Shown piece by piece: positions 17,099 to 25,577 of a stretch of DNA of 64,000 nt. This DNA is from Flavobacterium sp. Its GTDB lineage: Bacteria; Bacteroidota; Bacteroidia; Flavobacteriales; Flavobacteriaceae. Each line of letters opens with the position of its first letter. The stretch's first letter is position 1. The stretch is taken from the NCBI RefSeq assembly GCF_039595935.1, contig NZ_JBCNKR010000006.1, forward strand, positions 930,001-994,000, in the 5' to 3' direction. Under the pieces are notes generated by a model. It made no database searches. It was not told the origin of the DNA and saw nothing but the letters and a program-made list of their open reading frames with translations. The translations under genes were made by a program, and so were the position numbers.

Positions 17099-17923
17099 AT
17101 GGAACAAGGAACTTTTAAAGTAGACAAATATTATATCGAGAAAGTAGATGCCGATAAAAAAAGCATTTATTGTCACCATGATATAATGGGAGAATTATTT
17201 GTTCCGTGGCATAAACACGAAAAGGCACAAATGTTATATGCAGAAGGCGATGTGGTTTTTGTGACAACTGAAACAAAATCTTATTTTCTGCCTGCAAGAC
17301 ATTTTATCTGGATTCCGGCTGGACTAGAACACAGCATTGAGCCAAAATCGGAACATGTGATGATGCGTAATTTGTATTTTCCGGTTGAAAAAGATGAAGA
17401 TCAATTCTACAAAAGCGAAGGCATTTATCCGGTTAATAATTTACTGCTCCAAATGATGATGTTTACCAATCGATGGAATGGACATCTTGAAAAAGGAACT
17501 CCAAACTTTACGATTGCAAAAGCGATAAAAGCGATTCTTCCGCAAATTTGTACCAATAATCTGCCTCTCGAATTACCACAGCCAAAAGACAAACGACTTG
17601 GAAAAATTCTGCGTTACATTGAAAACAATCTCGGAGAAACAATTATGTTTGCCGATGTTGCTCATGAATTTGGTTTCAGCGAACGCTCTTTGTATCGCTT
17701 GTTTCAAAAAGATCTCAAAATGTCTTTCATTCAATATTATACCATTCGAAGAATTTTGAAAGCAATTGAACTTTTATTAGAAAGAAAACTTTCGGTAAAA
17801 GAAGTAGCCGAAGAAGTGGGTTATAATAGTGTTCCAACTTTTAGCAATACATTCTTCAGGATTTTAGGACAAAGACCTTCTGATTACTTAAACGGAGAAG
17901 AGATTTTAGAAAGAACAAAGTAA
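17099..17923 (+). CDS. AraC-family transcriptional regulator
   Basis: A 274-residue AraC-type regulator. The N-terminal part is a cupin-like sensor domain (ELFVPWHKHEKAQMLYAEGDVVFVTT, then RHFIWIPAGLEHSI, whose His residues are typical of cupin pockets). The C-terminal 100 residues carry two helix-turn-helix units: FADVAHEFGFSERSLYRLF and VKEVAEEVGYNSVPTFSNTF, then GQRPSDYL. The frame is open 20 codons upstream through repeat-derived sequence, so the ATG at 17099 was preferred. It precedes a TolC/HlyD/MFS export set in the same direction and is its probable regulator; a dyad at 18096-18148 is a candidate site. Confidence 0.92.
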   Translation: MEQGTFKVDKYYIEKVDADKKSIYCHHDIMGELFVPWHKHEKAQMLYAEGDVVFVTTETKSYFLPARHFIWIPAGLEHSIEPKSEHVMMRNLYFPVEKDEDQFYKSEGIYPVNNLLLQMMMFTNRWNGHLEKGTPNFTIAKAIKAILPQICTNNLPLELPQPKDKRLGKILRYIENNLGETIMFADVAHEFGFSERSLYRLFQKDLKMSFIQYYTIRRILKAIELLLERKLSVKEVAEEVGYNSVPTFSNTFFRILGQRPSDYLNGEEILERTK

Positions 17924-17930
17924 TTTATTT

Positions 17931-18043
17931 TTTCACGCAGATTCGGCAGATTTGAGCAGATTTTGCGGATAATTATTTGACACAAACGATAAAATAATAA
18001 AATCTGCGTTCATCTGCCTAAATCTTTTTAAATCTGCGTGAAA
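17931..18043. repeat. ACGCAGATT palindromic repeat (copy A)
   Basis: Outer arms TTTCACGCAGATT (17931-17943) and AATCTGCGTGAAA (18031-18043) are perfect 13-bp inverted repeats, with AATCTGCG/CAGATT pieces nested inside. A second copy lies at 23280-23365. It fills the start of the 287-bp gap between the AraC and TolC genes. Confidence 0.85.
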
Positions 18044-18095
18044 CATCCCAAACCAAAACTCGTTTTCGTAATAAATTGTTTTTCAGTATTTTAAT

Positions 18096-18148
18096 ATAAC
18101 GTTTTCGGAAAATAGAATTTTAACATTTGTCCGAAATGAATACGTTAT
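18096..18148. promoter_or_regulatory. Two-part dyad upstream of TolC gene, candidate operator
   Basis: Two nested inverted pairs share one centre: ATAACG (18096-18101) with CGTTAT (18143-18148), and TTTCGGA (18103-18109) with TCCGAAA (18130-18136). The dyad lies 62 bp before the TolC start and is unrelated to the repeat families of this window. It could be an operator for the neighbouring AraC regulator or an mRNA hairpin. Confidence 0.5.
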
Positions 18149-18210
18149 TGACTTTTTAGAATTATCAGTCACGAGAAAAATGAAGGAACTTTGCAGCATA
18201 AATTATTATC

Positions 18211-19566
18211 ATGTTCCTTAAAACAACAAATTCTACAGACGATTGTTTTCCTAGAATCCTGCTGTTAATCATCATTGTATTAGCATTCAATGGCTTACAA
18301 GCGCAGGAAATCCACACAATTTCATTAAAAGAGGCTTTGAAACTGGCCAAAGAAAACAACAAAAAAATCCTTAGATCTCACTTGGAGGTCACGCTCGCAG
18401 AGCAAAATATTAAAGAAAGAAAAGAACTTCGACTGCCCGATGTACAAGTAAATGGCATGTATTCCAGAATTACGAATATTACCGAATTCAAAGGAAATGG
18501 TTTTTTAAACGGAAAAGAAGTTACAAAAGCAATTCCTGAAATCTACGAGGTAAATTCGACTTTTAAAATGCCAATTTATGCTGGAAATAAGATTAATAAT
18601 GCTATCAAGATTGCGAATCAGGAAAAAGAAATCGCTAAAATAAAAAGCGAAAAGGCCGAAAATGATATCGAGCTTGAAGTGGTGGCAAACTATCTGGCGA
18701 TTTATAAAATGATGGAACTTCAGAAGATTTTTGAAGAAAACATCAAAGAAGAAAAAAGCCGATTGAAAGAAGTGCAGTCACTTCAAAAACATGGAACGGT
18801 TACGAAAAACGAAGTTATCCGTGCCGAATTACAGCTTTCGGATCGTGAATTAAACGCGCTTACAAATTCCAAAAACATAAAAATTGCGCTTCACGATCTG
18901 AAAACTTTAATTCAGATTCCGGAAAACGAAGAAATTGCAATCGATACAACTTCAAATTTGGACGAAATGAACGGTTTGGATCCGTATGATTATTATATGA
19001 CTAAAGTTTTGCAGAACGAAGAAATGCGAATTGCAAGTCAGGAATTAGATATCAGTAAAACGGAACTAAAATTGGTAAAAGGAAATTATCTACCAAGTGT
19101 TCACTTCTTTGGTAATTATGGTTTTTATTATCCGAATTACAAATTCTTTCCGCCAAATCCATACTTGTACACTTTAGGGCAAGTTGGAATTGAAGCCTCT
19201 TTTGACCTTTCGTCCTTATATAAAAATAAAACGAAAATGGATCAGGCGAACACAAAAATCAAATGGCAGGAAATGCAGAATGAAATTGTAAAAGAAGAAA
19301 TTCAGGACAAACTGTACAAAGAGCATACACAATATCAGGAAATCCTTGAAAAGTTTGTTGTCGTTGATAAAGCTTTGGATTTGGCCAATGAAAATTACCG
19401 AATCGTAAAGCTTAAATACTTAAACCAGCTGGTTTTAATTACCGAAATGGTTGATGCTGATAATGCTTTGCTTCAGGCGAAATACAACAAAATTTCTACG
19501 CGTTTGGATGCGGTTTTAAAACATTATGAGTTGCTTCATACGGCGGGGATGCTTCCGCAGAGTTAG
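18211..19566 (+). CDS. TolC-family outer-membrane efflux protein
   Basis: A 451-residue outer-membrane factor of the TolC family. A membrane-like signal segment near residues 15-32 (RILLLIIIVLAFNGLQAQ) precedes the typical opening ISLKEALKLAKENNKKI, and two TolC repeat units follow: the first with LRLPDVQVNGMYSRIT, the second with VKGNYLPSVHFFGNYGFYYPNY and YRIVKLKYLNQLVLITEMVDADN. TolC trimers form the outer-membrane tunnel of tripartite exporters. It is the first gene of a unit with a HlyD/EmrA-like adaptor and an MFS pump. The signal peptide is preceded by about 14 polar residues, so translation may start further in. Confidence 0.92.
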   Translation: MFLKTTNSTDDCFPRILLLIIIVLAFNGLQAQEIHTISLKEALKLAKENNKKILRSHLEVTLAEQNIKERKELRLPDVQVNGMYSRITNITEFKGNGFLNGKEVTKAIPEIYEVNSTFKMPIYAGNKINNAIKIANQEKEIAKIKSEKAENDIELEVVANYLAIYKMMELQKIFEENIKEEKSRLKEVQSLQKHGTVTKNEVIRAELQLSDRELNALTNSKNIKIALHDLKTLIQIPENEEIAIDTTSNLDEMNGLDPYDYYMTKVLQNEEMRIASQELDISKTELKLVKGNYLPSVHFFGNYGFYYPNYKFFPPNPYLYTLGQVGIEASFDLSSLYKNKTKMDQANTKIKWQEMQNEIVKEEIQDKLYKEHTQYQEILEKFVVVDKALDLANENYRIVKLKYLNQLVLITEMVDADNALLQAKYNKISTRLDAVLKHYELLHTAGMLPQS

Positions 19567-19721
19567 AATTTTAGACTTGGTAGAAGAAAGAGGCAAGAAA
19601 CAAGACTTTTTTAGAATCAAGAGAATAGAATAAAGAATATAGATTTTCAGTTCCGGAGGAACGATTCATTTTGTAGCGCCGGATTTTAATCCGGGGGAGA
19701 ATAATTAAAGATATAAAGTTT

Positions 19722-20771
19722 ATGGTTAAGATAAAAAATGAAACTAGAAGAAATAAAACGTTTCATATACTAATAACGATTATTGCGTGTGCGCTTGTAA
19801 TTAGCGGAGTTATTTTAGGAATTTGGTTTTATGTATTCAACAGAAACCACGAAGAAACCAACGACGCGCAAGTCGAACAATATGTAACGCCAATTATGTC
19901 GCGTATTACGGGTTATGTGCAGGAAGTTCGTTTTAACGAAAATCAGTTTGTGCATAAAGGAGATACTTTGGTTGTAATTGACAATCGTGAATATAAATCA
20001 AAATTGAATGTGGCTCTTGCCGATGTTCAAAACGCACAGCAAAACAGCGTTGTGGCGCAGAAAAATGCTATAAATACAGCAAGTGCAACAGCGATTAACG
20101 AAGCGCAGTTGGAAGCCGCAAAATCGAATCTTTGGAAAACAAAATTAGAATACGAAAGATACAAAGCTTTGGTAAGCGAAGAAGCGGCAACTTCTCAGCA
20201 ATTAGAGAAAGTGAAAGCAGATTACGAATCGGCGCAGGCGCATTTTCAGGAAATGAAAAACAGAATTCATTCGGCGACTTTAAGCACTTCTGTTGCCGAA
20301 GCGAATGTTCCGACAACGCAAACCAATATAGCATCAAAACAAGCTGTAGCTGATAATGCGGCATTGTTTCTTTCGTATACGATCATTACAGCGCCTTACG
20401 ACGGCTGGATTGGTAAACGAACTTTACAGCCGGGACAATTGGTAAAAGAAGGTCAATCTTTATTATCAATCGTAAGTAAAGAAAAATGGATTACGGCCAA
20501 TTTTAAAGAAACCCAATTGCAATATTTAACTGTTGGACAAGATGTTGAAATAAAAGTCGATGCTTTAAGCGACAAAACTTTTGTGGGTACAATTGCTTCT
20601 TTATCGCCAGCGAGCGGGGCAAGATTTTCATTACTTCCTCCAGATAATGCAACGGGAAACTTCGTAAAAATCGAACAAAGAATTCCTGTTAGAATTCAGT
20701 TAAAAGAAACCGACAAACAAACCGACTTTTTAAGAGCGGGAATGAATATTACTGTGATCGCAGCACACTAA
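19722..20771 (+). CDS. HlyD/EmrA-family periplasmic adaptor
   Basis: A 349-residue membrane-fusion protein. One N-terminal membrane helix (HILITIIACALVISGVILGI) is followed by DAQVEQYVTPIMSRITGYVQEVRFNENQFVHKGDTLVVID, the lipoyl/barrel-sandwich entry typical of EmrA. A long coiled hairpin spans roughly residues 95-205, and the second lipoyl half is ITAPYDGWIGKRTLQPGQLVKEGQSLLSIV. It should link the MFS pump in the inner membrane with the TolC tunnel. The MFS gene starts one base after its stop codon, so the two are translationally linked. An intergenic stretch of 155 bp separates it from the TolC gene, with a partial CCGGATTTTAATCCGG hairpin. Confidence 0.93.
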   Translation: MVKIKNETRRNKTFHILITIIACALVISGVILGIWFYVFNRNHEETNDAQVEQYVTPIMSRITGYVQEVRFNENQFVHKGDTLVVIDNREYKSKLNVALADVQNAQQNSVVAQKNAINTASATAINEAQLEAAKSNLWKTKLEYERYKALVSEEAATSQQLEKVKADYESAQAHFQEMKNRIHSATLSTSVAEANVPTTQTNIASKQAVADNAALFLSYTIITAPYDGWIGKRTLQPGQLVKEGQSLLSIVSKEKWITANFKETQLQYLTVGQDVEIKVDALSDKTFVGTIASLSPASGARFSLLPPDNATGNFVKIEQRIPVRIQLKETDKQTDFLRAGMNITVIAAH

Positions 20772-20772
20772 A

Positions 20773-22356
20773 ATGGAAGATAAAAGTATTTTTAAATCCT
20801 GGGTTCCAAAATGGGCAATCATTATTATTTTGTTTGTCTGCCTTTTGCATTCCATGATTTTATTGGGAGTTTACACTTCAAACGTAACTTATGCGGCAAG
20901 TTTTCTGGATATTGAACCAGAAGATTTGCAGTTTGCGATGTGCGTTACATACGGAACTTTGCTAGCAACGATTTTGATCGAAAGTCGATTTTCGAGTTTT
21001 TTCCCTGCCAAAAATTATCTGATGGCGGTTTATTCTTTGATTGGAATTACGATTGTTTCATCGGCGTACATTACCAACTTTTCTCTATTTTTAATTATGA
21101 GAATTGCCGAGGGAATCTTAATGGCGCTTCCGGTTATTACAATCAGACAATTGTTGATTGAGCAGTTTAATTCTAAAAATGCCATTATAATTGGTTTTTC
21201 GTTTTATTACGGTTCGCTTTTATTGTCAACTCCTTTTATTATGAATATTGCGGTTTGGTTTCTGGATCATTACGACTGGAAATACATGCTGTATGTTTCG
21301 GGCGGATTGCAGGTTTTAAATGTCTTTTTAATCTTGGTTACTTTTCGTGGGCATCGAATAACAAAGAAAATTCCGTTGTATCAAATCGACTGGATGAGTT
21401 ATTTTTTGGTTTTAATTTCAATTCTTTGCGGTGCCTACTTTTTTGTATATGCTGAGAAAAAATATTGGCTGCAGTCTTCAGAAATGGTTTTGATGCTGAT
21501 GATCTCGCTCATTACAGGCGGATTATTCATTTTTAAAGAACGTTTGGTAAAAAGACCAAGTTTCGATTTTGAAGTCATAAAATACGCCAATCTGCGAATA
21601 GGATTTTTATTGTTTTTCCTTTTCTATATCAGCAGGGCGACGTTGAGTCTTTGTCATTCGGCGATGTTTTCCATCTGGAATTGGGATCCATCGCGTGTGG
21701 CGGGCGTACAGTATATAAACGGATTAGGAAACGTAATCGGACTTATTTTGGCCGCTTTTTTTCTGATGAAATCCGTTTCGACTAAAATTATTTTTATTAT
21801 TGGTTTTACGCTTATTGCTATTTTCCACTTCTGGTTTACGTTTCTTTTTGTGCCAGATGTTGCGCTGAGCGATATTATCATTCCTTATATTTTGCAAGGA
21901 ATCGGTGTTGGGTTTTTATTTGTTCCGCTCATCTTATTTACCACATCATCGGTTCCGGCAAATATGGCGGTTTCTTCGGGAATTGTTGGGGTTTCGGGGC
22001 GTTTTTGGGGAAGTACAATTGGCTTTTGTGTAATGCAGAACGCTGTGGTTTTCTTAAATAAAAAACATTTTCTGAAATTAAGCCAATTCATAACAGGCGA
22101 AAATCCCGAAGCGCAGCAAACTATCACCAGCACCACACAGAGTTTTATCGCTAAAGGATATTCGGCAGATAATGCCAATGTTTTAGCCATGAAAAAGATT
22201 TTCGGAACAGTTGCCAAACAAGCCACTTTATTGGCTGATATGGAAATTTATACGATTGTGGGTTATGGTTTATTGATTTTAATCATTCTAATTGCGTGTA
22301 ATCAGCATTTAAGAAAAACAATGACTTTGGTTAAAAGTAAAATTTGGATTGGCTGA
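20773..22356 (+). CDS. MFS drug exporter (EmrB/DHA2-like)
   Basis: A 527-residue inner-membrane transporter with about 14 hydrophobic segments, as in the DHA2 (14-TM) branch of the major facilitator superfamily. It starts FKSWVPKWAIIIILFVCLLHS; other landmarks are LIMRIAEGILMALPVITIRQLL near TM4 and, in the second half, IIIPYILQGIGVGFLFVPLILF with VPANMAVSSGIVGVSGRFWGSTIG, which resembles the DHA2 motif region. Together with the adjoining HlyD-type adaptor and TolC it forms an EmrAB-TolC type tripartite pump, presumably for drugs or organic acids. The AraC regulator upstream likely senses the substrate. Substrate cannot be told from the sequence. Confidence 0.9.
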   Translation: MEDKSIFKSWVPKWAIIIILFVCLLHSMILLGVYTSNVTYAASFLDIEPEDLQFAMCVTYGTLLATILIESRFSSFFPAKNYLMAVYSLIGITIVSSAYITNFSLFLIMRIAEGILMALPVITIRQLLIEQFNSKNAIIIGFSFYYGSLLLSTPFIMNIAVWFLDHYDWKYMLYVSGGLQVLNVFLILVTFRGHRITKKIPLYQIDWMSYFLVLISILCGAYFFVYAEKKYWLQSSEMVLMLMISLITGGLFIFKERLVKRPSFDFEVIKYANLRIGFLLFFLFYISRATLSLCHSAMFSIWNWDPSRVAGVQYINGLGNVIGLILAAFFLMKSVSTKIIFIIGFTLIAIFHFWFTFLFVPDVALSDIIIPYILQGIGVGFLFVPLILFTTSSVPANMAVSSGIVGVSGRFWGSTIGFCVMQNAVVFLNKKHFLKLSQFITGENPEAQQTITSTTQSFIAKGYSADNANVLAMKKIFGTVAKQATLLADMEIYTIVGYGLLILIILIACNQHLRKTMTLVKSKIWIG

Positions 22357-22414
22357 TTTTTGTTTCAACTTTCAGGTTTCAAGTTTCGCCTCATTTTGTG
22401 TCATTTCTGTAAAA

Positions 22415-22515
22415 GTCACTTATTTCGACAAAGGAGAAATCTGCGCAAGTAACTCCGCAACGAAAGACAAATCTTTGTCGAGCTTCTCGCGCAGATTTCT
22501 CCTTCGTCGAAATGA
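22415..22515. repeat. ~100-bp palindromic intergenic repeat (copy 2)
   Basis: The left arm starts GTCACTTATTTCGACAAAGG and the right arm ends CTTCGTCGAAATGAC; the core carries GCAAGTAACTCC and AATCTTTGTCGAG. Read in the opposite direction, the copy at 386-485 has the same parts in the same order, so these are two insertions of one element in opposite orientation. The left arm here has several mismatches, the right arm none. Confidence 0.88.
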
Positions 22516-22589
22516 CAAACAGTACATTTATTTCTTGTGGTAAGCCACACTTATCAGTATCTTGCAACCGTTAAAAAACAAACAAAATT

Positions 22590-23255
22590 ATGAGCCAGCA
22601 ATGTGTAATTTTTGATATGGATGGTGTGATTTCGCACACCAATCCGCATCATGTAATCGCTTTTGAAAAGTTTTTCGATAAATATAATATTCCGTATACT
22701 CAGGAAGAATTTGAAGAACATATGTACGGAAAACACAATAGTTATATCATGACGCATTTCTTCAAACGTCCGATTGCGGGAGAAGAACTTCTAAAACTCG
22801 AAGACGAAAAAGAAGGAATGTTCCGTGAGATTTACAAAGACAAAGTTGAAACGATTCCGCATTATATGGACTTTTTAAACGAATTAAAATCTCGTGGTTT
22901 CAAAACGGCTGTTGCTACATCGGCGCCGCGTGCGAATCTGGATTTAATTGCCAATTTCTTGAAACTCGGTGAAAAAATGGATTCGATGATGTCATCAGAA
23001 GATGTTACGTTTCATAAACCAAATCCCGAAGTATATCTAAAATCGGCAGAGCGTGTTGGTGTTTCTCCGTCTGATTGCGTGGTTTTCGAAGATTCTTTTT
23101 CGGGAATTACTGCGGGATTAAATGCCGGAATGAAAGTCGTTGGTGTTTTGAGTACGCATACAAAAGAACAGCTTCCGGTATGTGATTTTTATATTAATGA
23201 TTATAGTGAGGTGAATGTGGATAAGATAATTGAGATATTAAATTCCAATAAATAA
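22590..23255 (+). CDS. HAD-family phosphatase / phosphoglucomutase-like
   Basis: A 221-residue HAD hydrolase, subfamily I (beta-phosphoglucomutase-like). Motif I is VIFDMDGVISH near residue 7 (nucleophile and general acid Asp pair). A four-helix cap domain follows (FEKFFDKYNIPYTQEEFEEHMYG). Motif II is AVATSAPR, motif III contains the Lys in FHKPNPEVYL, and motif IV is VVFEDSFSGITAGLNAGM. The family hydrolyses or transfers phosphate on small sugars and nucleotides. The cap lacks obvious signature residues that would fix the substrate. It stands alone between two repeat elements. Confidence 0.9.
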   Translation: MSQQCVIFDMDGVISHTNPHHVIAFEKFFDKYNIPYTQEEFEEHMYGKHNSYIMTHFFKRPIAGEELLKLEDEKEGMFREIYKDKVETIPHYMDFLNELKSRGFKTAVATSAPRANLDLIANFLKLGEKMDSMMSSEDVTFHKPNPEVYLKSAERVGVSPSDCVVFEDSFSGITAGLNAGMKVVGVLSTHTKEQLPVCDFYINDYSEVNVDKIIEILNSNK

Positions 23256-23279
23256 ATTCTAATATTAAAAGGATTTTTG

Positions 23280-23365
23280 TTTCACGCAGATTCGGCAGAT
23301 TTTAGCAGATTTAATTTGATAATATCTGCGTTTATCTGCTTAAATCATTTTAAATCTGCGTGAAA
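23280..23365. repeat. ACGCAGATT palindromic repeat (copy B)
   Basis: Outer arms TTTCACGCAGATT (23280-23292) and AATCTGCGTGAAA (23353-23365) equal those at 17931-18043; the centre is shorter. It lies between convergent genes and may fold into a transcript-ending hairpin. Confidence 0.85.
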
Positions 23366-23375
23366 TAATAAACTT

Positions 23376-24171
23376 TTAATAATTCTCCTCCAAAAAAGCC
23401 ATCCAGCCTTTTTCAAATTCATCAGAAGATATATTCAAAGTTTTTTCAATGTTTCCGAATGATGCGATTAGTTTAGGAAGAATGTTTTTTCCCCATTTTG
23501 TGGTCATATATTCGATTATGGTGTAGCCAATATTATAAATCTGATTGCTTTGATTTAGTTCGGCTAAAGTCAAGTTTTTGCTTTTGGCATATTTTACGCT
23601 TAGCGAATTAACTTCTTTAGCTTCAAAAATACTAATCGATTCCCAAAGCCAGCGCGAATATTCGGCTGCGAATTTTTTCTCAAACTCCTTGTCAAAAGTA
23701 AGTCGGTCTTGTGTGATGATAGTTTCTTTAGCCTTGTCTATTAGTATGTTCAGTTGAACACAATGCGTAAATTCATGCAGAGCCGTTTTTAGCGGATCGT
23801 CTGGAAAAATAGAATTAAACCAATTCGTCCACACAAAATGAAACTCATTTGGACCACGACTTGTTCCGTTTGCATTTCCGTTCAAACCAGTAGCGTCATT
23901 AAATTTATTATTGTGAATCGTAAACAAAAACCTTTATTAAGTTGTTGCGCTTTACGTCTTTTAGGTTTTCTCTTATTTGAGCATAATTACCTTCTAGATG
24001 TTCGCTTAACTTTTCAGCCTGGCTTTTATAAATCCCGTTGTAGGAGATAATAAAATGCTCTGATTCCAGCGTTTGAGGTTTGTGTTTAACCGTAAAAGTT
24101 CGAATTGTTCTCGCAAGGTAGAAAACGCCGGCAATTCCTAGTAGAATGATTAATAATTTGTATTTTCTCAT
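23376..24171 (-). pseudogene. MA-type (gluzincin) metallopeptidase-like protein, frameshifted
   Basis: A secreted or membrane-anchored peptidase-MA-like protein split by one extra base. From the ATG at 24169-24171 the protein starts MRKYKLLIILLGIAGVFYLA, continues to NLIKVFVYDSQ and meets a stop. Removing one base near 23903-23911 joins it to NKFNDATGLNGNANGTSRGP and the zinc motif ALHEFTHCVQL (HExxH). The repaired protein would have about 264 residues. The join is smooth and the second half has no plausible start codon of its own, so the two are one gene. HEFTH with downstream Glu fits gluzincins, but the family call is tentative. Confidence 0.75.
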
Positions 24172-24364
24172 GTGTTCCAAATGTTTTTTTAAGAATTAAA
24201 AACAAGCAAAATATTGAGAATTAGGTTTTTGGTGTTTTAAAAATAAGAATATTTAAATACTAAACACAAAAAGATTTAAAGAAATTTCTGAATTTTTAAA
24301 TCGTGTGAGTTTTTTTATGTTTAAAAGTAAAAGGCTTTAGCCGAAATCTATATTAAAAATAGAG

Positions 24365-24674
24365 TTACGCAATGTCGAATCCAATTGTAATTATTAATCC
24401 GGCAAATAAGAAAAATATAGACATACTCAATAAGAACCAAACAGATTTTGAAATTGGTTTTGTGTTTAAATCTATAAGAATTAAAACAGAATTAACTAAA
24501 GAAAGAAGCACCAAAAATAAACTCAGAAACAATGTAATAGTGCCGCCGTATGTATATATCAAAGTGCCTCTGAAATTCTCTGGATAATATTTTATTACGC
24601 AATTCAAAAAAAAATAAAACAGGAATTGCAATAGCAAACTTTTGTATTAGATCAAGATTCTTGATTGTTTTCAA
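24365..24674 (-). pseudogene. Small membrane protein downstream of XRE regulator, probably frameshifted
   Basis: Starting with a TTG at 24672-24674 (13 bp after the XRE stop codon) the frame reads LKTIKNLDLIQKFAIAIPVLFFF, and then runs out of a sensible sequence at a T9 tract (24606-24614 on plus, A9). With T8 it joins NCVIKYYPENFRGTLIYTYG and two strong membrane helices (LFLSLFLVLLSLVNSVLILI and FLLSMSIFFLFAGLIITIGF), giving a 102-residue protein with about three helices. The gene follows an XRE regulator in the same direction, as small membrane proteins often do in Bacteroidota accessory loci. No family is recognised. The frameshift rests on reading-frame logic only. Confidence 0.5.
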
Positions 24675-24686
24675 TGTTTTAATGGT

Positions 24687-24917
24687 TTATTTTGAAGGAA
24701 AATCAAACAATTCTTTAGGTTCAATATCCAAAGCATTGGCGATTTTTACGAGAGTTTTTACTGTAGTATTTATTTCAGCTCTTTCAATTCTGCCTATCTG
24801 AGTTTTTTTGATATCGCAATCATCAGCTAAATCTTGCTGTGATAAGCCTTTTTTTTCACGTAATTGTCTTATGTGAGTCCCAAGATTTGCAATAAAGATT
24901 CCTTCTGAAATATCCAT
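24687..24917 (-). CDS. XRE-family helix-turn-helix regulator
   Basis: A 76-residue single-domain regulator of the XRE/Cro type. The HTH reads IRQLREKKGLSQQDLADDCDIKKTQIGRIERAEINTT (helices 1-4), followed by VKTLVKIANALDIEPKELF, the standard fifth helix. It is divergent from the small ORF at 25005 and lies upstream of the small membrane protein. The 87-bp divergent gap contains a 14-bp perfect palindrome (24952-24965) that is the obvious operator candidate. It has no sensor domain, so it probably represses itself and its neighbour in response to a partner or to dilution. Confidence 0.92.
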   Translation of the reverse strand: MDISEGIFIANLGTHIRQLREKKGLSQQDLADDCDIKKTQIGRIERAEINTTVKTLVKIANALDIEPKELFDFPSK

Positions 24918-24951
24918 ATTTCAAAATTCTTAAGATTTATTTTTGGTCAGG

Positions 24952-24983
24952 TCACATTTATGTGATCAAAAATATTATATTTG
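24952..24983 (+). promoter_or_regulatory. Palindromic operator with promoter -7 box in XRE divergent gap
   Basis: TCACATTTATGTGA at 24952-24965 is a perfect 14-bp palindrome. TATATTTG (TAnnTTTG) at 24976-24983 follows it, about 20 bp before the ATG at 25005. No TTG lies 19 bp upstream of the box; the palindrome covers the place where the -33 element would be, which fits repression by occlusion. Confidence 0.6.
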
Positions 24984-25004
24984 CTTGATCTAAAAAATAA
25001 GACA

Positions 25005-25243
25005 ATGGCTACAAATGATCTTTCGGAAGAAACAGAAAAAAGACTCTTAGATTTTTTTAATAATGTTATTGATGCTAAAGATTTAGCAAAAGCAATTCGG
25101 CAATTAAATTATGCAATTGCTTTAATTGTTATGAGAGATGATGAAAGAGGATATGCTTATGCTCAAAAAGAAAACTTAGAAAAAGGTTTTATTGGCTGAA
25201 TGAATTAGCCGAAATTTTGCATCCGTATCTGGAAGTTGAATAA
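25005..25243 (+). pseudogene. Small protein gene divergent from XRE, frameshifted near the end
   Basis: The ATG at 25005 opens MATNDLSEETEKRLLDFF and a helical chain to NLEKGFIG with a stop at 25197-25199. If one T is restored in the T4 run at 25187-25190, the frame goes on as FYWLNELAEILHPYLEVE and ends at 25241-25243, giving 79 residues. The extension has a normal amphipathic composition that continues the helix, which favours a lost base. No known family. It is expressed divergently from the XRE regulator and may be controlled by it. Confidence 0.6.
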
Positions 25244-25577
25244 GAGAAAATAACGTTTTAAAATATCTTCATTTCGACGAAAGGAGAAACCAAAAGCAAA
25301 ACCGACAAAAAATTCCAGAGTGATTTCCGCAATTTTTTTCATGTGTCAAACCCTTTAAATTATGCTAAAATATCCTTTCGTTAAGGTTAAGGGTTGTATA
25401 GCTTGTTATCCTAGTGTGTAACATTTTATTAAGCTTTTATAGTGTCTAAATTCATACAAATTGCGCTAAAGTTTTTGATATTGTTAATTAATAATATCTT
25501 TGTAATTGAAGCAATAATTCAAAATTAGTTATTTAAGGATGTTGTATTCGATTATTTTACCTTTAGCAAATAACAAT
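25244..25577 (+). other. Gap before Abi_2 gene: repeat fragment and possible promoter box
   Basis: No gene is seen in these 334 bp. A truncated copy of the CATTTCGACGAAAGGAGAAA arm lies at about 25268-25290. Near the right end a TATCTTTG box lies at 25495-25502, with TTG at 25475-25477 (17-bp spacing, short of the usual 19), which could start transcription of the Abi_2 gene. Confidence 0.5.

Noticed and set aside
16875..17123. 82-codon ORF running from the decayed tRNA into the AraC gene
   Set aside because: Composed of tRNA remnant, terminator and repeat sequence; no coding character.
22349..22543. 64-codon ORF behind the MFS gene
   Set aside because: It consists of the second copy of the 100-bp palindrome.
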